Assembly: GCA_012932295.1 (NCBI GenBank)
Contig: JAAONU010000001.1
Location: forward strand, 5,169,104-5,233,103
Direction: 5' to 3'
Source: Cyclina sinensis
Taxonomy: Eukaryota; Mollusca; Bivalvia; Venerida; Veneridae
DNA length: 64,000 nucleotides
The position numbers and the translations under genes are program-made. Shown in pieces: positions 1 to 10,794 of this stretch (positions are counted from its first letter, which is position 1; the number at the start of each line of letters is the position of its first letter). A model generated the notes under the pieces. It did not search any database. It was not told the origin of the DNA and saw only the letters and a program-made list of their open reading frames with translations.

Positions 1-130
1 AGTAGACAGGGTGATTGTCTAGAGTAATTAAATTACATTATGTCGATATTAACTATTACCAAATAAACTAGAAGAAACCACTCTGTCCTACAAATAAATC
101 GAAAGTGCTATAGGGTAAAAAGTTGTCACA
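1..130 (+). repeat. Interspersed repeat family R1, copy 1
   Basis: This shares a long patchy match with 44535-44660 and 58525-58650 in the same orientation. Shared blocks are ATCAAATTACAT (here AATTAAATTACAT), AGAAGAAA, and AAATTGGAAGTGCTCTCGGG (here AAATCGAAAGTGCTATAGGG). It is non-coding with no visible terminal repeats. The rest of 131-1341 shows no supportable gene. Confidence 0.6.
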
Positions 131-1341
131 CACAATCTCTCTTATTTTATATGAGTTTCATTAGAAAAGGGTAATGTTTTATAATTTCTCATGCAAATCG
201 TGCACGTTAACAACTGCCTGTTATTTTAAAGTGTTATCACGTTAGTGATTAATATCACTTTTAACCTCGCCCACATAACGGACTACTTGGTCAGTGCAAT
301 AGATTGTTGATCCGCCATTCATCCATCCCCTCAACAAATACTAGCAACATACTTGTTTTTCTCTTTTTCAACCACCGCTCCCATCCCCAACCCACTCTCC
401 AACCCATCTTCAGAATTGTGCCAAGTTTTCAAGAGCAAAAAAAATTAACAAGAACAAAAAAGGAACCTGAACTTCATTCCATTTCCAATTCCCGCTTTTG
501 TATTAATTTAGCTATTCATCTCTCTTTAAAAAACAAGTTAATTCTCTCGGATTTCTTCTTTTAAACGCATCAAATATTTAGAGAAACAATCGTAATACTC
601 TGCAGAATATATAGTATAAGCGATGTTCAAACCAACACAGACCTCCAGCAAGTATGCCAAGTTTTCAAGCCCCCGGTTTTTGTTTTTGTTGGTTTTTTTT
701 AAAATAAAAATAAATGTGTAATCCTGAAACATGGTACGTAACAAACTTAAAAGGAATGCATAACAAATTATGAAACGAATCATCTGTGTTCCTGAATAAT
801 CTAAGTGTTTTAGCATTTTAAGTTAAGAACCACTTGCCAGTCCGCATGTACACGTTTATATCTTTAAGACGATCAAAGAACATTGAAAATTGTATTTTTT
901 TCTTATTTTAGTCGTTTAAAAGTTTCAAAACTGTCTTCGGAGGTATTGCATGATGAATAGAAAATAAAGCAACAGTCAGACCCGACAATGTCTCGACAGA
1001 ACCTTGCCTTCTCGACCAAGTCCATCTCATGTAATCACCTGTTATCAAAATGCAGTAGCCTGATACGCATGTGCTAAAGGAATTTAACAATTTCTTTACT
1101 GCACCAACTGCGAAAAAGCATTTACATTTTTCTCAACCAACTTAAATTTGTATTTTAAGCAAATGATATAAACCCGCGTTGTGAAGGACGGAAGACGTGC
1201 TGAGTTTTATTGAAAAAATAAAATTTTAAATTTTACTAGAAATGAACTTCATAATACGTCTGGAATTGTACTCGTCATAAAATTGTGGTAGTATTTTTTC
1301 ATGAGTATTCTATGTGATATTTTAAATACACTGTATTTCAG

Positions 1342-1436
1342 AAATCGTTGCCAAAGTTACCTGTTCCAGAGCTGAAACAGACTTTAGACACGTATCTTAC
1401 TGTGATGAAAAGTGTAGTTTCTCCAGAAGAGTATAG
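1342..1436 (+). CDS. ChAT: ChAT exon 1 of those visible
   Basis: The acceptor is tgtatttcag and the donor is gtattt. It encodes residues 1-31 and two bases of Arg32, including [17 protein letters not shown], the usual first conserved block of the acyltransferase domain. In the frame upstream of the acceptor a TGA lies at 1315-1317 with no ATG after it, so the initiator must be in an earlier exon. Confidence 0.92.
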
Positions 1437-2801
1437 GTATTTTTATTTCACTTAAGTCTTTATTAAATTATATGACAAAACTAAAACAAAACAATGATTA
1501 TGTTTTCGTGCATTTGTCTACATTCGGTTGTTGTTTCCCTGTTGCAGGCACTGTTCTATTGGTTTATTGCTAATTGTGCAATTAAAGCGCTTATTGGTTT
1601 CCAGGCAGACACAAATTGTTGTTGAAGACTTTGGTAAACCAAAAGGTCTAGGAGAAACATTGCAAGATAAACTGAAAAAGTATGCAGAGACAAAAGAGAA
1701 CTGGGTAAGTGTTAGTAGCTAGACTTCTAGCATCATTTCTCTAAATCTTAATTAAGCTAGGCCAGTTTTGCAGGTACGTCCATTTTATCTTACAAGTTGA
1801 CTTAATATTAGTTTTTAATGAAAATGTCGACCAATTTTAAAAATTACTTTTCAAGGTTACAATAGAGTATTGAGAGAATCTTAGTACTCATTTGAAAGTT
1901 TGTTAAAGTACTATATATCATATTGTTGTGGAATAGATGAAAATTCATTTTGTATTTGAATTGTTTAAATGTTAACTTCATTCTGAGAAAGGATAATACA
2001 TTTTGTAAATGTTTGACTGCAGCAAGTAAAATATTGAAACAAAGTGATCAATAAACTTAAAAACAAAGCCCGACATCTTCGGTTTCTGTAAGAAAATAAT
2101 TCATTAGACGACCTATTTGCCTTTTCCAACGAAACCATCAAACGGGGTATTAAAAATATTGGCTACCTTTTAATGTGATTCAATACTTACACATCTGTTC
2201 AAAATGTTCTTTCCTTTACATACTAAGCCGATTATTCAATATTTAAATTATTATATAACATAATGTTGTATGCCTAAGGCTCTACATAGAAAAAGATATG
2301 TTTTTAACGTTTCAAATCATTTTCGTTGAGACAAGACAACTGTGTTTCTCTTTATTAGTTCCTGGCATGCTATTAATCCATCAACTATCATGCTTATTTT
2401 TTAAATATGTATTTTTGTAAGATGTATTCAAAACTTGGCTTAGGATCTCCATTAACTGATATTTCGTATTTGAAGGCTGTGTTCATGAATTATAATCATA
2501 TTGATCATTTAGAAGCAGAGTTCTTTTCTTGATAATAAAAGAGTATTTAGTATTTGTCTACTGACGTCCATTTTAGTGCTCGTTATTACCTAAATTGAGA
2601 ACATTCTTCAGGCACCAGATTTAATAGACTCGCTTAATCTTGGTCTTTCTGACAAGGAAAATTTAGCTGATTGTTGCCAGCATATCGATTCGACATTTAA
2701 AGGGAGAACTAAGGGAACTGAAATCGATCATCTTTGACTGAAAATACGGAAAACATAAGAAGATAATATTTAAACTCTAAAGACGATTCAGATCCCCTTA
2801 A

Positions 2802-2866
<65 letters not shown>

Positions 2867-5800
2867 GTGACATACCGTCAAGCAATACAAAATTTATTGA
2901 TTCCAAACCCAGTCTCGTCTTTATGAAGGAATTATTCTATCAAAGAGGGTGCCTCTTTACAAATTTGAATAATAGTATTACAAACCAAACAAGACTCAAA
3001 CGATATGTTATCAAAAAGGTATTATTTCAATGGTAGGATACTACGTCATCGCGCACCTGTTTTTGAGAGAGCATAAAACAGGTGCGCGATGACGTAGTAT
3101 CCCACTATTGTATTTTTAAGAAAAAAAAACAATAATTTGATATCAGTTTCATATCTTGAGTTTTTACAAAGAATTTTGAACTAATTTCAGGCGTATTCAT
3201 GGTGGTTAGATGACATGTATATGAAGGCACGTTTACCACTTCCTATAAACTCGAACCCCGGCATGGTCTTCCCTAGACAGTTCTTCGAAAATCGTAACCA
3301 GCAACTAAGGTAATGTATTATAAAGGTATTGCTATATTCTATTGTTAAAAAATCTCTTCTCAAGTCATATGACCAAACAAAGTGAAAATCCTGTGATTTA
3401 AAAACTTTGAAAGTCATACAGCTTTGTGAATCTGTGTAATTTCGAAAACGACATTCTAGTGGACTTGAATTAAACCATCGTACTTAATCACTCAGACGAG
3501 CTTTATAATAAAAAACCCCAATCCTTTTTGATAATATTTGCTCAACCTTAGGAACTGTTATTTTAAACATTATTTTTAAGACTTTAAGACTTTAATTTAA
3601 GCTGTCAAAAAGTTGCCGTATAACCTTTTTATTAACATTTGTTATGATCATCGCGTATTTATGAAGTTATTATACAGAAACGTGTTACATTCAAGCATTC
3701 ATGGCACGATTTCGATTTTATTTAGATATGCGGCAAGACTGATTTCCGGGATTTTAGACTACAAGACAATTATAGATGCGTAAGTGCCATACTAGAGACT
3801 GTTACATATTTATTACAAGTGCTTCTTTTGTAAGACACTACAATGATCTCACACACGTTCTTCTAACACTTGTCCCGATACATAACAACGCTTGCATTGT
3901 GATACTGTGTTAAAATTTTGAAGTCCCAGCATGTTTTCTTTTATATCTTGACCGAGATGTTTTGTATCTGAAGCAAACTGGTAAAATAAGCAAATCTGTT
4001 ATTTTGATTATTGCTCTGCCAGTTTTAACAAAGAAAGATTAAGATATGATTTTCTGAAGTGTCCCTTTCCTTTAAATTCATGTACTGTGATTATGACAAA
4101 CCTGCCTTAACAGTCGTTTGATTTTTCCTCCAAATATTAGCAAAAGTCTTCCAGTAGATCGGTGTCGTCATAAGGTCAAAGGTCAGCCACTCTGTATGGC
4201 TCAGTACTACAGACTGTTTACTTCCTACCGGGTACCTGGTGACACAAAAGATTCCCTCATACATCATTCCTCTCATGAAGCTGACACAGACCATATCATT
4301 GTAGCATGCAAAAACCAGGTAATATTTAGGAAAAATACAAATATTACTTGCACAAGTTATGTCAAACTATTATTTGGTGTTTATGTAAGTTGAGTTTTTT
4401 TGGTAGATTTTATTATGTCATATATTAATTTGATACAAAACGATAGAATGTTTCACTAATGATAGATTACAAGGTTATTTAACATTGTTCTGTACAATGC
4501 TGATATATAATGGTATGAATACAGAACAGGGAAGTATTAGAGGAGACGCTAGGTGGGAACAATAGGGTATTTTCAGCTGTATACCAGACTAAATATATCT
4601 CGTTTAATTCAGAACAATTATAAATCTTTTTCATTAATATTTTCCAAGAGAAATATTTTGTACAGGAATAAACAAACAAGTCAAATGTGTAGCAATTGCT
4701 TTATGAAAATAGCAATTCTGAAGTCTTACAACTGTTGTGATACTGTACGTTTGTGTGTAATATATAATAAAACCTCACCCAATATTGAAAATTATAGGTT
4801 TTTTTACGCAAGTACAAATACAGAAATATTCATACTTTAAGGCCACACCATAAAGATTGACGTCATCAGTTGAACATTTAAAATAGGCATTGAATAAACT
4901 TATGTCACCCAGACCAGATACACAACTGATTTTGAAATCAAAATTCATTCTTTGTCAGCTGTAGACGTGGCTTTGTAAATGTAAATTTGTATCTTCAAAT
5001 TTGAGAACAGAAGTTAAGTAGTTCTTTAACCTCTTTCCAGTTCTTTGTTCTTGATCTCACATTAAACTTCCAACGACTGAGCGAAGATGATGTGTTTACA
5101 CAACTTGTTCGTATAGCTGAAATGGCGGACGAGGGTGCTGAAAATGTCGAACGTGTTGGCGCTTTGACCACTGCTCCACGTACATGCTGGGCAAAGGCTA
5201 GGGAAGACTTGTTAAAAGGTTTACATTATAATCGATTCTATAAGTATTTTAAAGTTTCGTATTAAGACCTCGTACTATAAGGCTGAGAAATTATTATTGC
5301 TTTCAAACAGTACCCTTTTTCATAGTTTTCTGATTTTAATCAAGGCAGTATATCTGATTTTTAGCCGTCTTATAATCGTTTTCATTAAAACACGACAGTA
5401 ATAAATTAATGTTGAAATATGATAGTATTAAATTGCGACTATAAAGTTATTACTTTAAAAAATAAAGATTAGTAAACATAAACGAGAATGCGTCTGTGTT
5501 AACTAAACTTTCGATGTTTTTTCACATTTTTTGGATTAATTGTTTTCAGCTTCCACCAACAGAGCTTCATTGAAGCAAATCGAACGGTGCATGTTGATTC
5601 TATGCCTTGATAGAAGTATCCCGATTACATTCAATCATCAGAGGAGCATTGACGAAACAAATATGAACATCAGAGATGACGTGTCACTCATATCTCAAAT
5701 GCTTCATGGACATGGAAGCAAAGTCAACAGTTGTAATCGTTGGTTCGATAAAACTATGCAGGTATTGTAGATACAGTCATAATAATTTTAACACCTCTTT

Positions 5801-8800
5801 AATTGAATAATGAACTTTAATTGCTTCATTAGCAGAAGCCAGTGCTTGCAATGTGAAGTCTGTGATGCATCCTCATACTTGCAATGGCCCCATTCAACCA
5901 CCTCCAATTCGGGAGTTTACCATTCTATCCATCGATTGCTACTCATTCGATTTGTTAGATATTTTATTGCATACTAATTAAAACAAAACTTCATACTGAA
6001 TTTTCTTACAGGCATTTCACAACATTTATAAACATTTTTTAGCTCAAAACGTATTTAGGCCGTGTGAAAACTATCCAAGTTAAATTTAGAAGTCGAGTAT
6101 GTCCTTGCAAATGTTCCATTTTTTCGTGTCATTATTCAATTCAAGTGATAATGAATGGTGTTTAGAGCCATGTTTCAACCGTATTTTGATATGTGCTATC
6201 TAAATCTATGTTATAAATATTTTGTAGTTTATCATATGCCAGGATGGTGCTTGTGGGCTGAATTATGAGCATTCTCCTTCAGAAGGAATAGCTGTGGTCC
6301 AACTTATAGAACATCTTCTAAAATATATGTAAGTGAAACGAATTCAAGCTTTCAAAAAGTATCCTAATTAAATTAGAAGCTTAAATGTTGAGTTACATGT
6401 GTCTTTAGTATTTTTTTCCATTTAAGCCAAGTGTCTAATTACGGATCATTACCCTATCTATCATTTAAAAATGGTTGATAATAATCAATTCGACTGAATG
6501 ATAAAACTGATGTGTGTTTCTAACCTGCGTCCTGTGTATGTATATTAAAGGCAAGAGGTCCACGAAAAGAAATTACGTCGAATGCAGTCCATTTGTGAGT
6601 TACCACAGCCAGAAAAGTTGACATGGGAAATTTCAGATTTCGTTAGACAGGAAATACAGGCAGCTATTACCAGCATTGACAAGTAAGACACGATTTAGAG
6701 AGATATATACTCATTCACGATAGTATATTTTATAAAAGCAACACGCAGGAAATCAAACGATCCTGATGAATCATTGTCTTAATCACTGACATATAACTGT
6801 TGGGTTTAACAGTAAACATAATGCGACTGTATTAAAATATTTTACAGTTCTATAAAAAAAGAATGAAATTCTTGACCGAGATTTATTTCACATTTGTTTG
6901 TACTTTGTTTTATTACAAGTAAACTCTACGACAAGTATCCGCCTTGTTTGTTTTCAATATTAGCCTTTTAACAAAGATTAAGCAGGCAGTTTACGACATT
7001 ACAAATGCGTATGAACAATATGCTCTGAAATCAAAATCAGAGTTATTTTGTTGTTTATAAAACCTTGAAAAAAATCATTTACTTATGTAGAACCATTGAC
7101 GACCTTGACCTTTATGTCCTCCGTTTCGACCATTTTGGAAAGGAGTTTCCGAAAGCTAACAATATGAGCCCAGATTCTTTCATTCAGCTGGCGTTGCAGT
7201 TAACATACTACAAGTAAGTAATTTCATTGGATCCTTAATTTTTCTTTTGCTTTACGTAAAAATATTTAACCAGTTAAAGTTTTTAAACATTTGGGACACA
7301 GTTTTAATATACTGCCTGAATAGTACAGTTTTCTATGTTTTTGAAAGTCTAAAAAAAGAAGAAAAAAAGCAAAGAAAAACAAAATAACCTTTTTCAATTC
7401 TGCCCTGAAATAAACAAATCATACTTTTTATAAACTTTACGTCAAGCAAAATAATGGTTAAGATGTAACGTGTTTATTTCCAAAGTGTTCATGCAGGCAG
7501 AAATAACTTTTCTTTCACTTCGTTAATAGCATGCTGTTAGGGTTAAATAAAACTGCGCATGCAGTTATACAATTAAAGAAACGTCATGGCGGAACTACAC
7601 TGATTTACTGCTCTACTGCGTACTACATTATTATCAAGAAGTAGAAATGTGGGAATCGCTGGTATAAAGATTGAATAAATCGATACAATTTCAATTTTAA
7701 AAAGTTCCTTTTTTGTAACATGGACCAAAAAAAAGCATAGCTATTTCAGTGAGAATATTTAGCCTACTAACTTAGTATGTTTGTCACCAAATCACTTTCT
7801 CTGCCTGCGTGGGAGGTTCTTATTTGTAATAATTTGATAATTTTATAGAATCCATGGAACACTTGTCTCTACTTACGAGAGTGCTTCCACACGGCGCTTC
7901 CGACTTGGACGTGTGGATAACATTCGGGCAAATTCACCAGCAGCGTTAGAATGGGTCAAGGCCATGGTAGCAAAGAATGATTATACGGTAAAGATTCATA
8001 TAATGTTTATCTTAATTAAAACATTATATTAAATCAAATGATAAAGTGTTAGTTTGTAAATGTCGCCCTTCTATAGAAATATTCCTTTTGCATGTGAGTT
8101 GCAATTGATGAACATTGTATCTTTCTAATTTATAAAAAGCCGAAAACGTTTTATTGCATAAAACACACCCACAATTCAAGTAAGGATTGACTTATAACTG
8201 TTATCAGAACACAGTTTCTGACATAACAAAGATGACTTGAAAGGAAACAATATTCTTAAATGTATTTGATTACTAGTGAATTGCTAACGTGTAACTGCAC
8301 ATATAATCACATAATGACTTATGAAGGAATTACACATGTTGATTTTGCAACAACTCATGGGCAAATTATCATACATTGAAGTGTTATTATCCGGACACAA
8401 AACATAAGAATACAAATCTGTGCACGCGCAGATAATAACTATTTAAGAGAGTTGAGAATGACCAAGACTACTCTACATCAGTTTTTAATTGAAACAGTAT
8501 ACAGATCCGGAAGCCATTTTAAATTTTGTATATTGTATGAATTTTGTAAATTGGAATATGAGTTACCATCTATCGATACATTCTATTTTCTTGAAGTATA
8601 CACTGAACCAAATCTAACTTTAACAGAAATTGTGTATCTAGAAACATTCTTCCAAATATTGTTTGTTAAAAAGTATGCATTTGCACTTTATCTTGGTAAA
8701 CAGGACGAAGAAAAGATGGTGTTACTGAGAAAAGCAATGCAGTGGCAGACAATGATTATGACACAGGTAAATTGAAACAGGACATATCAGGATAGAAACT

Positions 8801-10318
8801 GTAGCTTATCAATAAATCATTAATTAATATATGTACTGGCAATCTGTACTGACATGGATCAATGGTAATTCAATCCTATAATATAAACCAAAATATAATC
8901 CGGTAACAGTATATTTCGTACTTGGAAAAATATATCAATGATATAGATAGAGTCAGAAAAAAACGCGAACAAATTATACTCAATATTCTGAATATGATTA
9001 CAGCCGTATGATCGTAAAATATTTTTTCTTCCATCAAGAGAAATAAGTGGAAGTTCGAGTTAATTAGGCCTATTTAGATTATTACTATCAAGCTGTCGTA
9101 TCATTTACTAACCTTTGGCAATGTAACTTGCATATCAAGATTATTGGACACCAAACGAATAATACATTTTTTTCTTAACAATACAATAAGACAGACTACA
9201 GATCATAGGCAGAAGTTACTATGTGTACACATATTTTGCTTACCACACAACCAAAGTTGGTTTCTATTTAATATTACTGTCTTGAACATTTCAGACAATA
9301 CTTGGTAATGGAATGGACTGTCATTTACTTGGCCTACGGGAGATCGCTGTTGAAAATAATATTCCATTGCCAGACATATTCACTGACGAGACGTACAAGA
9401 AGGCAAACCACTTTACACTTTCCACTAGCCAGGTTTGTGTGTTGATTTTCTATGTACATGTACTTGTTCAGGACATTAATATGTATGTGACCCATTACTT
9501 ATGGAACTGTTTCAAAATGACAAGAAGTGACTGATAACTATTACTAGCACAAAATAAAAAATTTCTAGACCTTTTTTTCTATTTGTTATACAAATCCTCA
9601 ACTTTACATTTCCTTAGAATTATAAAGATAAACGTTCTCATGTTTAACTAATTAAAATTTGCGTTGCTGCATTTCACTGACCGTAGTAAAGGATATATTG
9701 AATTGTAGATACATAGAAAATCAAAATGCTTTCTTTAACGACAAAATTTTCTATATCGTCGTAGGACCTACAAAATCATCGAAATCATTAGATTAACCCA
9801 AGTGACCTTTGAGACATTAAAAAGATATTTTCTACAATCAGTTAGTACGAGACTAGTATCGATTTTTTTTACAAAAACATGCATGTTAATCATTCTATTT
9901 CCACTAAGTGTCAAATGCAATACAGAAAGAAAAATCGGTGACCAGTATATAAATATTATAGGTGAACACGACAATGGACACATTTATGTGTTACGGACCG
10001 GTAGTTCCGGATGGATACGGCGTTTGCTACAATCCACATCCTTATGACATCATTGTCTGTATCGCAGCATTCAAATCACATGCTGAAACACAATCTGACC
10101 ACTTCGCCTACACGCTTGAAGGGAGCTTACTGCAGATGCAAGAACTTTGTAACAAGACAAATGAACACTTTGATATTGTCACCGACAAAACACAGGTCGC
10201 CACTGTGGCAAATGGGCCAGTTCACAACGGAAGTGATGTTATGGATCAGAAGATAACCAAACAAAAGTTTGAATCAGCATTAAATGGAAACGACCATTTA
10301 AAGAAACGAAATGACTAA
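1342..10318 (+). CDS. ChAT: Choline O-acetyltransferase, 14 exons, 5' end missing
   Basis: The product transfers acetyl from acetyl-CoA to choline, making acetylcholine in cholinergic neurons. It belongs to the carnitine/choline acyltransferase family. Exons: 1342-1436, 1605-1704, 3191-3309, 3726-3779, 4141-4318, 5041-5218, 5550-5761, 6228-6328, 6551-6682, 7091-7213, 7849-7987, 8704-8766, 9295-9432, 9962-10318. All introns are GT-AG and all phases join, giving 662 codons plus TAA. Mammalian ChAT is about 630-640 residues, so only a short N-terminus is missing. Landmarks in partial-protein numbering: LPKLPVP near residue 4, [10 protein letters not shown] in exon 5, catalytic His327 in [15 protein letters not shown] for CoA binding, GRVDN with Val453, STSQ at 541-544, and [14 protein letters not shown]. 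ChAT rather than carnitine acetyltransferase is favoured by VDN (carnitine enzymes have TDT), by IERC..LCLD and by the C-terminal sequence. Cys507 replaces the Asn expected in ChAT. The roughly 50-residue tail after CNKTNE is unlike mammalian ChAT. Start codon and promoter were not found. Confidence 0.93.
1605..1704 (+). CDS. ChAT: ChAT exon 2
   Basis: The acceptor is tttccag and the donor is gtaagt. It encodes residues 32-65, including [10 protein letters not shown] and the ENW before the split, which match the family blocks GLGETLQ.KL and .NW. Confidence 0.94.
2615..2790 (+). repeat. Interspersed repeat family R3, copy in ChAT intron 2
   Basis: GATTTAATAGACTCGCTTAA, then TCTTTCTGACAAGG and AATACGGAAAACATAAGAAG, match 45205-45380 (GATTTAATAGATTCGTTTAA) and 42825-42970. 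No conserved frame. Confidence 0.6.
2804..2863. repeat. (AT)30 microsatellite in ChAT intron 2
   Basis: An uninterrupted AT dinucleotide run of 60 bases. The minus-strand open frame across it is an artefact of the repeat. Confidence 0.98.
3036..3102. repeat. Perfect inverted repeat (28-bp arms) in ChAT intron 2
   Basis: The left arm 3036-3063 begins GGATACTACGTCATCGCGCA. The right arm 3075-3102 is its exact reverse complement. The loop is 11 bases (3064-3074). Weaker complementarity continues outward. It ends 88 bases before the exon 3 acceptor. It could be the core of a fold-back transposon or a structural RNA element in the intron. Confidence 0.9.
3191..3309 (+). CDS. ChAT: ChAT exon 3
   Basis: The acceptor is aatttcag and the donor is gtaatg. 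It encodes residues 66-104 plus two bases of Arg105, with [18 protein letters not shown], matching the family's conserved W..DMY....LPLP.NS segment. Confidence 0.94.
3726..3779 (+). CDS. ChAT: ChAT exon 4 (54 bp)
   Basis: The acceptor is tatttag and the donor is gtaagt. It encodes [17 protein letters not shown], matching the family's A..ISG.L.YK..LD segment. It is phase 2 at both ends and keeps the frame. Confidence 0.92.
4141..4318 (+). CDS. ChAT: ChAT exon 5
   Basis: The acceptor is aaatattag and the donor is gtaata. It encodes residues 123-182 with [20 protein letters not shown] and HIIVACKNQ, both highly conserved in ChAT and carnitine acetyltransferases. Confidence 0.95.
5041..5218 (+). 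CDS. ChAT: ChAT exon 6
   Basis: The acceptor is ctctttccag and the donor is gtttac. It encodes residues 183-241 and one base of Ala242, with [19 protein letters not shown] and [18 protein letters not shown], equivalent to the FFVLDV...RLSE.DLF and GLLTSD.R..WA.AR blocks. Confidence 0.94.
5550..5761 (+). CDS. ChAT: ChAT exon 7
   Basis: The acceptor is tgttttcag and the donor is gtattg. It encodes residues 242-312 with [20 protein letters not shown] and [24 protein letters not shown] followed by LCLD is closer to ChAT than to carnitine acetyltransferase. NRWFDK is the family NRW.DK block. Confidence 0.95.
6228..6328 (+). CDS. ChAT: ChAT exon 8, catalytic histidine
   Basis: The acceptor is tattttgtag and the donor is gtaagt. 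It encodes [20 protein letters not shown]. The His in YEHS is the family's general base (residue 327 of the partial protein), so the enzyme should be catalytically competent. Confidence 0.95.
6551..6682 (+). CDS. ChAT: ChAT exon 9
   Basis: The acceptor is tattaaag, a weak polypyrimidine tract, and the donor is gtaaga. It encodes residues 346-389 with [17 protein letters not shown]. This corresponds to the ELP.P..L.W..S.EI segment linking the two lobes of the domain. Confidence 0.9.
7091..7213 (+). CDS. ChAT: ChAT exon 10, CoA-binding region
   Basis: The acceptor is cttatgtag and the donor is gtaagt. It encodes [20 protein letters not shown] and [16 protein letters not shown]. The FGK.F.K and SPD.FIQ.ALQL.YY blocks bind CoA in the family. 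There are fewer lysines after FPK than in mammalian ChAT. Confidence 0.95.
7510..7690 (+). repeat. Interspersed repeat family R5, copy in ChAT intron 10
   Basis: TAGCATGCTGTTAGGG, CATGGCGGAACTACACTGAT, TTACTGCTCTA and AGTAGAAAT blocks match the reverse complement of 36335-36510 in order. Confidence 0.75.
7849..7987 (+). CDS. ChAT: ChAT exon 11, choline-specificity motif
   Basis: The acceptor is ttttatag and the donor is gtaaag. It encodes [23 protein letters not shown] is the ChAT version of the motif; carnitine acetyltransferases carry TDT there, where the Thr helps to hold carnitine's carboxylate. Confidence 0.95.
8704..8766 (+). CDS. ChAT: ChAT exon 12 (63 bp)
   Basis: The acceptor is ggtaaacag, with a poor pyrimidine tract, and the donor is gtaaat. 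It encodes [19 protein letters not shown], matching the family's EK..LL..A...Q segment. It is in phase 0 at both ends, so skipping it would keep the frame. The open frame continues leftward into the intron to an ATG at 8452, but that part has no family similarity. Confidence 0.88.
9295..9432 (+). CDS. ChAT: ChAT exon 13, STSQ motif
   Basis: The acceptor is acatttcag and the donor is gtttgt. It encodes [23 protein letters not shown] and FTLSTSQ. The Ser-Thr-Ser is the conserved substrate-contacting motif. The Cys in MDCHLL sits where mammalian ChAT has Asn (IDNHLL) and carnitine acetyltransferase has Arg (FDRHLL). Confidence 0.95.
9962..10318 (+). CDS. ChAT: ChAT last exon and stop codon
   Basis: The acceptor is aatattatag. 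It encodes [16 protein letters not shown], then [19 protein letters not shown], closer to ChAT (ISSFHSCKET) than to carnitine acetyltransferase. TAA is at 10316-10318. About 55 residues after CNKTNE form a polar tail without family similarity. Confidence 0.95.
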   Translation: MNTTMDTFMCYGPVVPDGYGVCYNPHPYDIIVCIAAFKSHAETQSDHFAYTLEGSLLQMQELCNKTNEHFDIVTDKTQVATVANGPVHNGSDVMDQKITKQKFESALNGNDHLKKRND

Positions 10319-10670
10319 AGTCTATAAAGTTATAGTTAACATTGTTATGCACTGTTACACAGTTTATTGTCAACATTCAGATATATAGTTATGTTATCTA
10401 TGTTAAGATTAACCAGACGTCCTTTTGAAGGCATTAAAAGTCCGTGAATTCCGTGCATGTATTGATTGTGTAAAGGAAAGTCCATACATTTTGTATATGT
10501 AAGTTTTGTGTACCCGTACCATTATTACAGTATATATTGCAATGAATTTTAACATTTTAGAAAGAAGAAATGAATTTTATACAAGTAAGAGAAACATGGG
10601 CATGTTCGGTACCACGTTCAATATGCAACCTACAGAAAAACGTTAAAAAATAAAGAAAGTTGAAACAAAG
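10319..10670 (+). other. ChAT 3' UTR with poly(A) signals
   Basis: After the stop codon the sequence is non-coding and AT-rich. ATTAAA is at 10433-10438 and a canonical AATAAA at 10649-10654; either could direct cleavage. The true end is inferred. A repeat starts about 10795, which argues for a 3' end before it. Confidence 0.5.
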
Positions 10671-10794
10671 GTGGAATTTCAAAGAGATCTTTGAGAGAAA
10701 CTAAATTTAGACACTTGAATTACTTTCAACCATGGTGAGATTTTATGTTTGGCTAAAAGGTTTTCCTTTTAAAATGGACAAATTATATGTTTTT

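Noticed and set aside
304..816. Open frames near the left edge as possible first ChAT exon
   Set aside because: No similarity to ChAT N-termini and no suitable donor joining exon 1342 in frame.
2709..2906. Minus-strand open frame with YIYIYI
   Set aside because: Translation of the (AT)30 tract.
4091..4294. Minus-strand open frame opposite ChAT exon 5
   Set aside because: Shadow of the real exon on the other strand.
1342..10318. Carnitine O-acetyltransferase as identity of the main gene
   Set aside because: The family is shared, but VDN rather than TDT, the IERC..LCLD segment and the C-terminal [14 protein letters not shown] sequence fit ChAT better. The Cys in MDCHLL is neutral.
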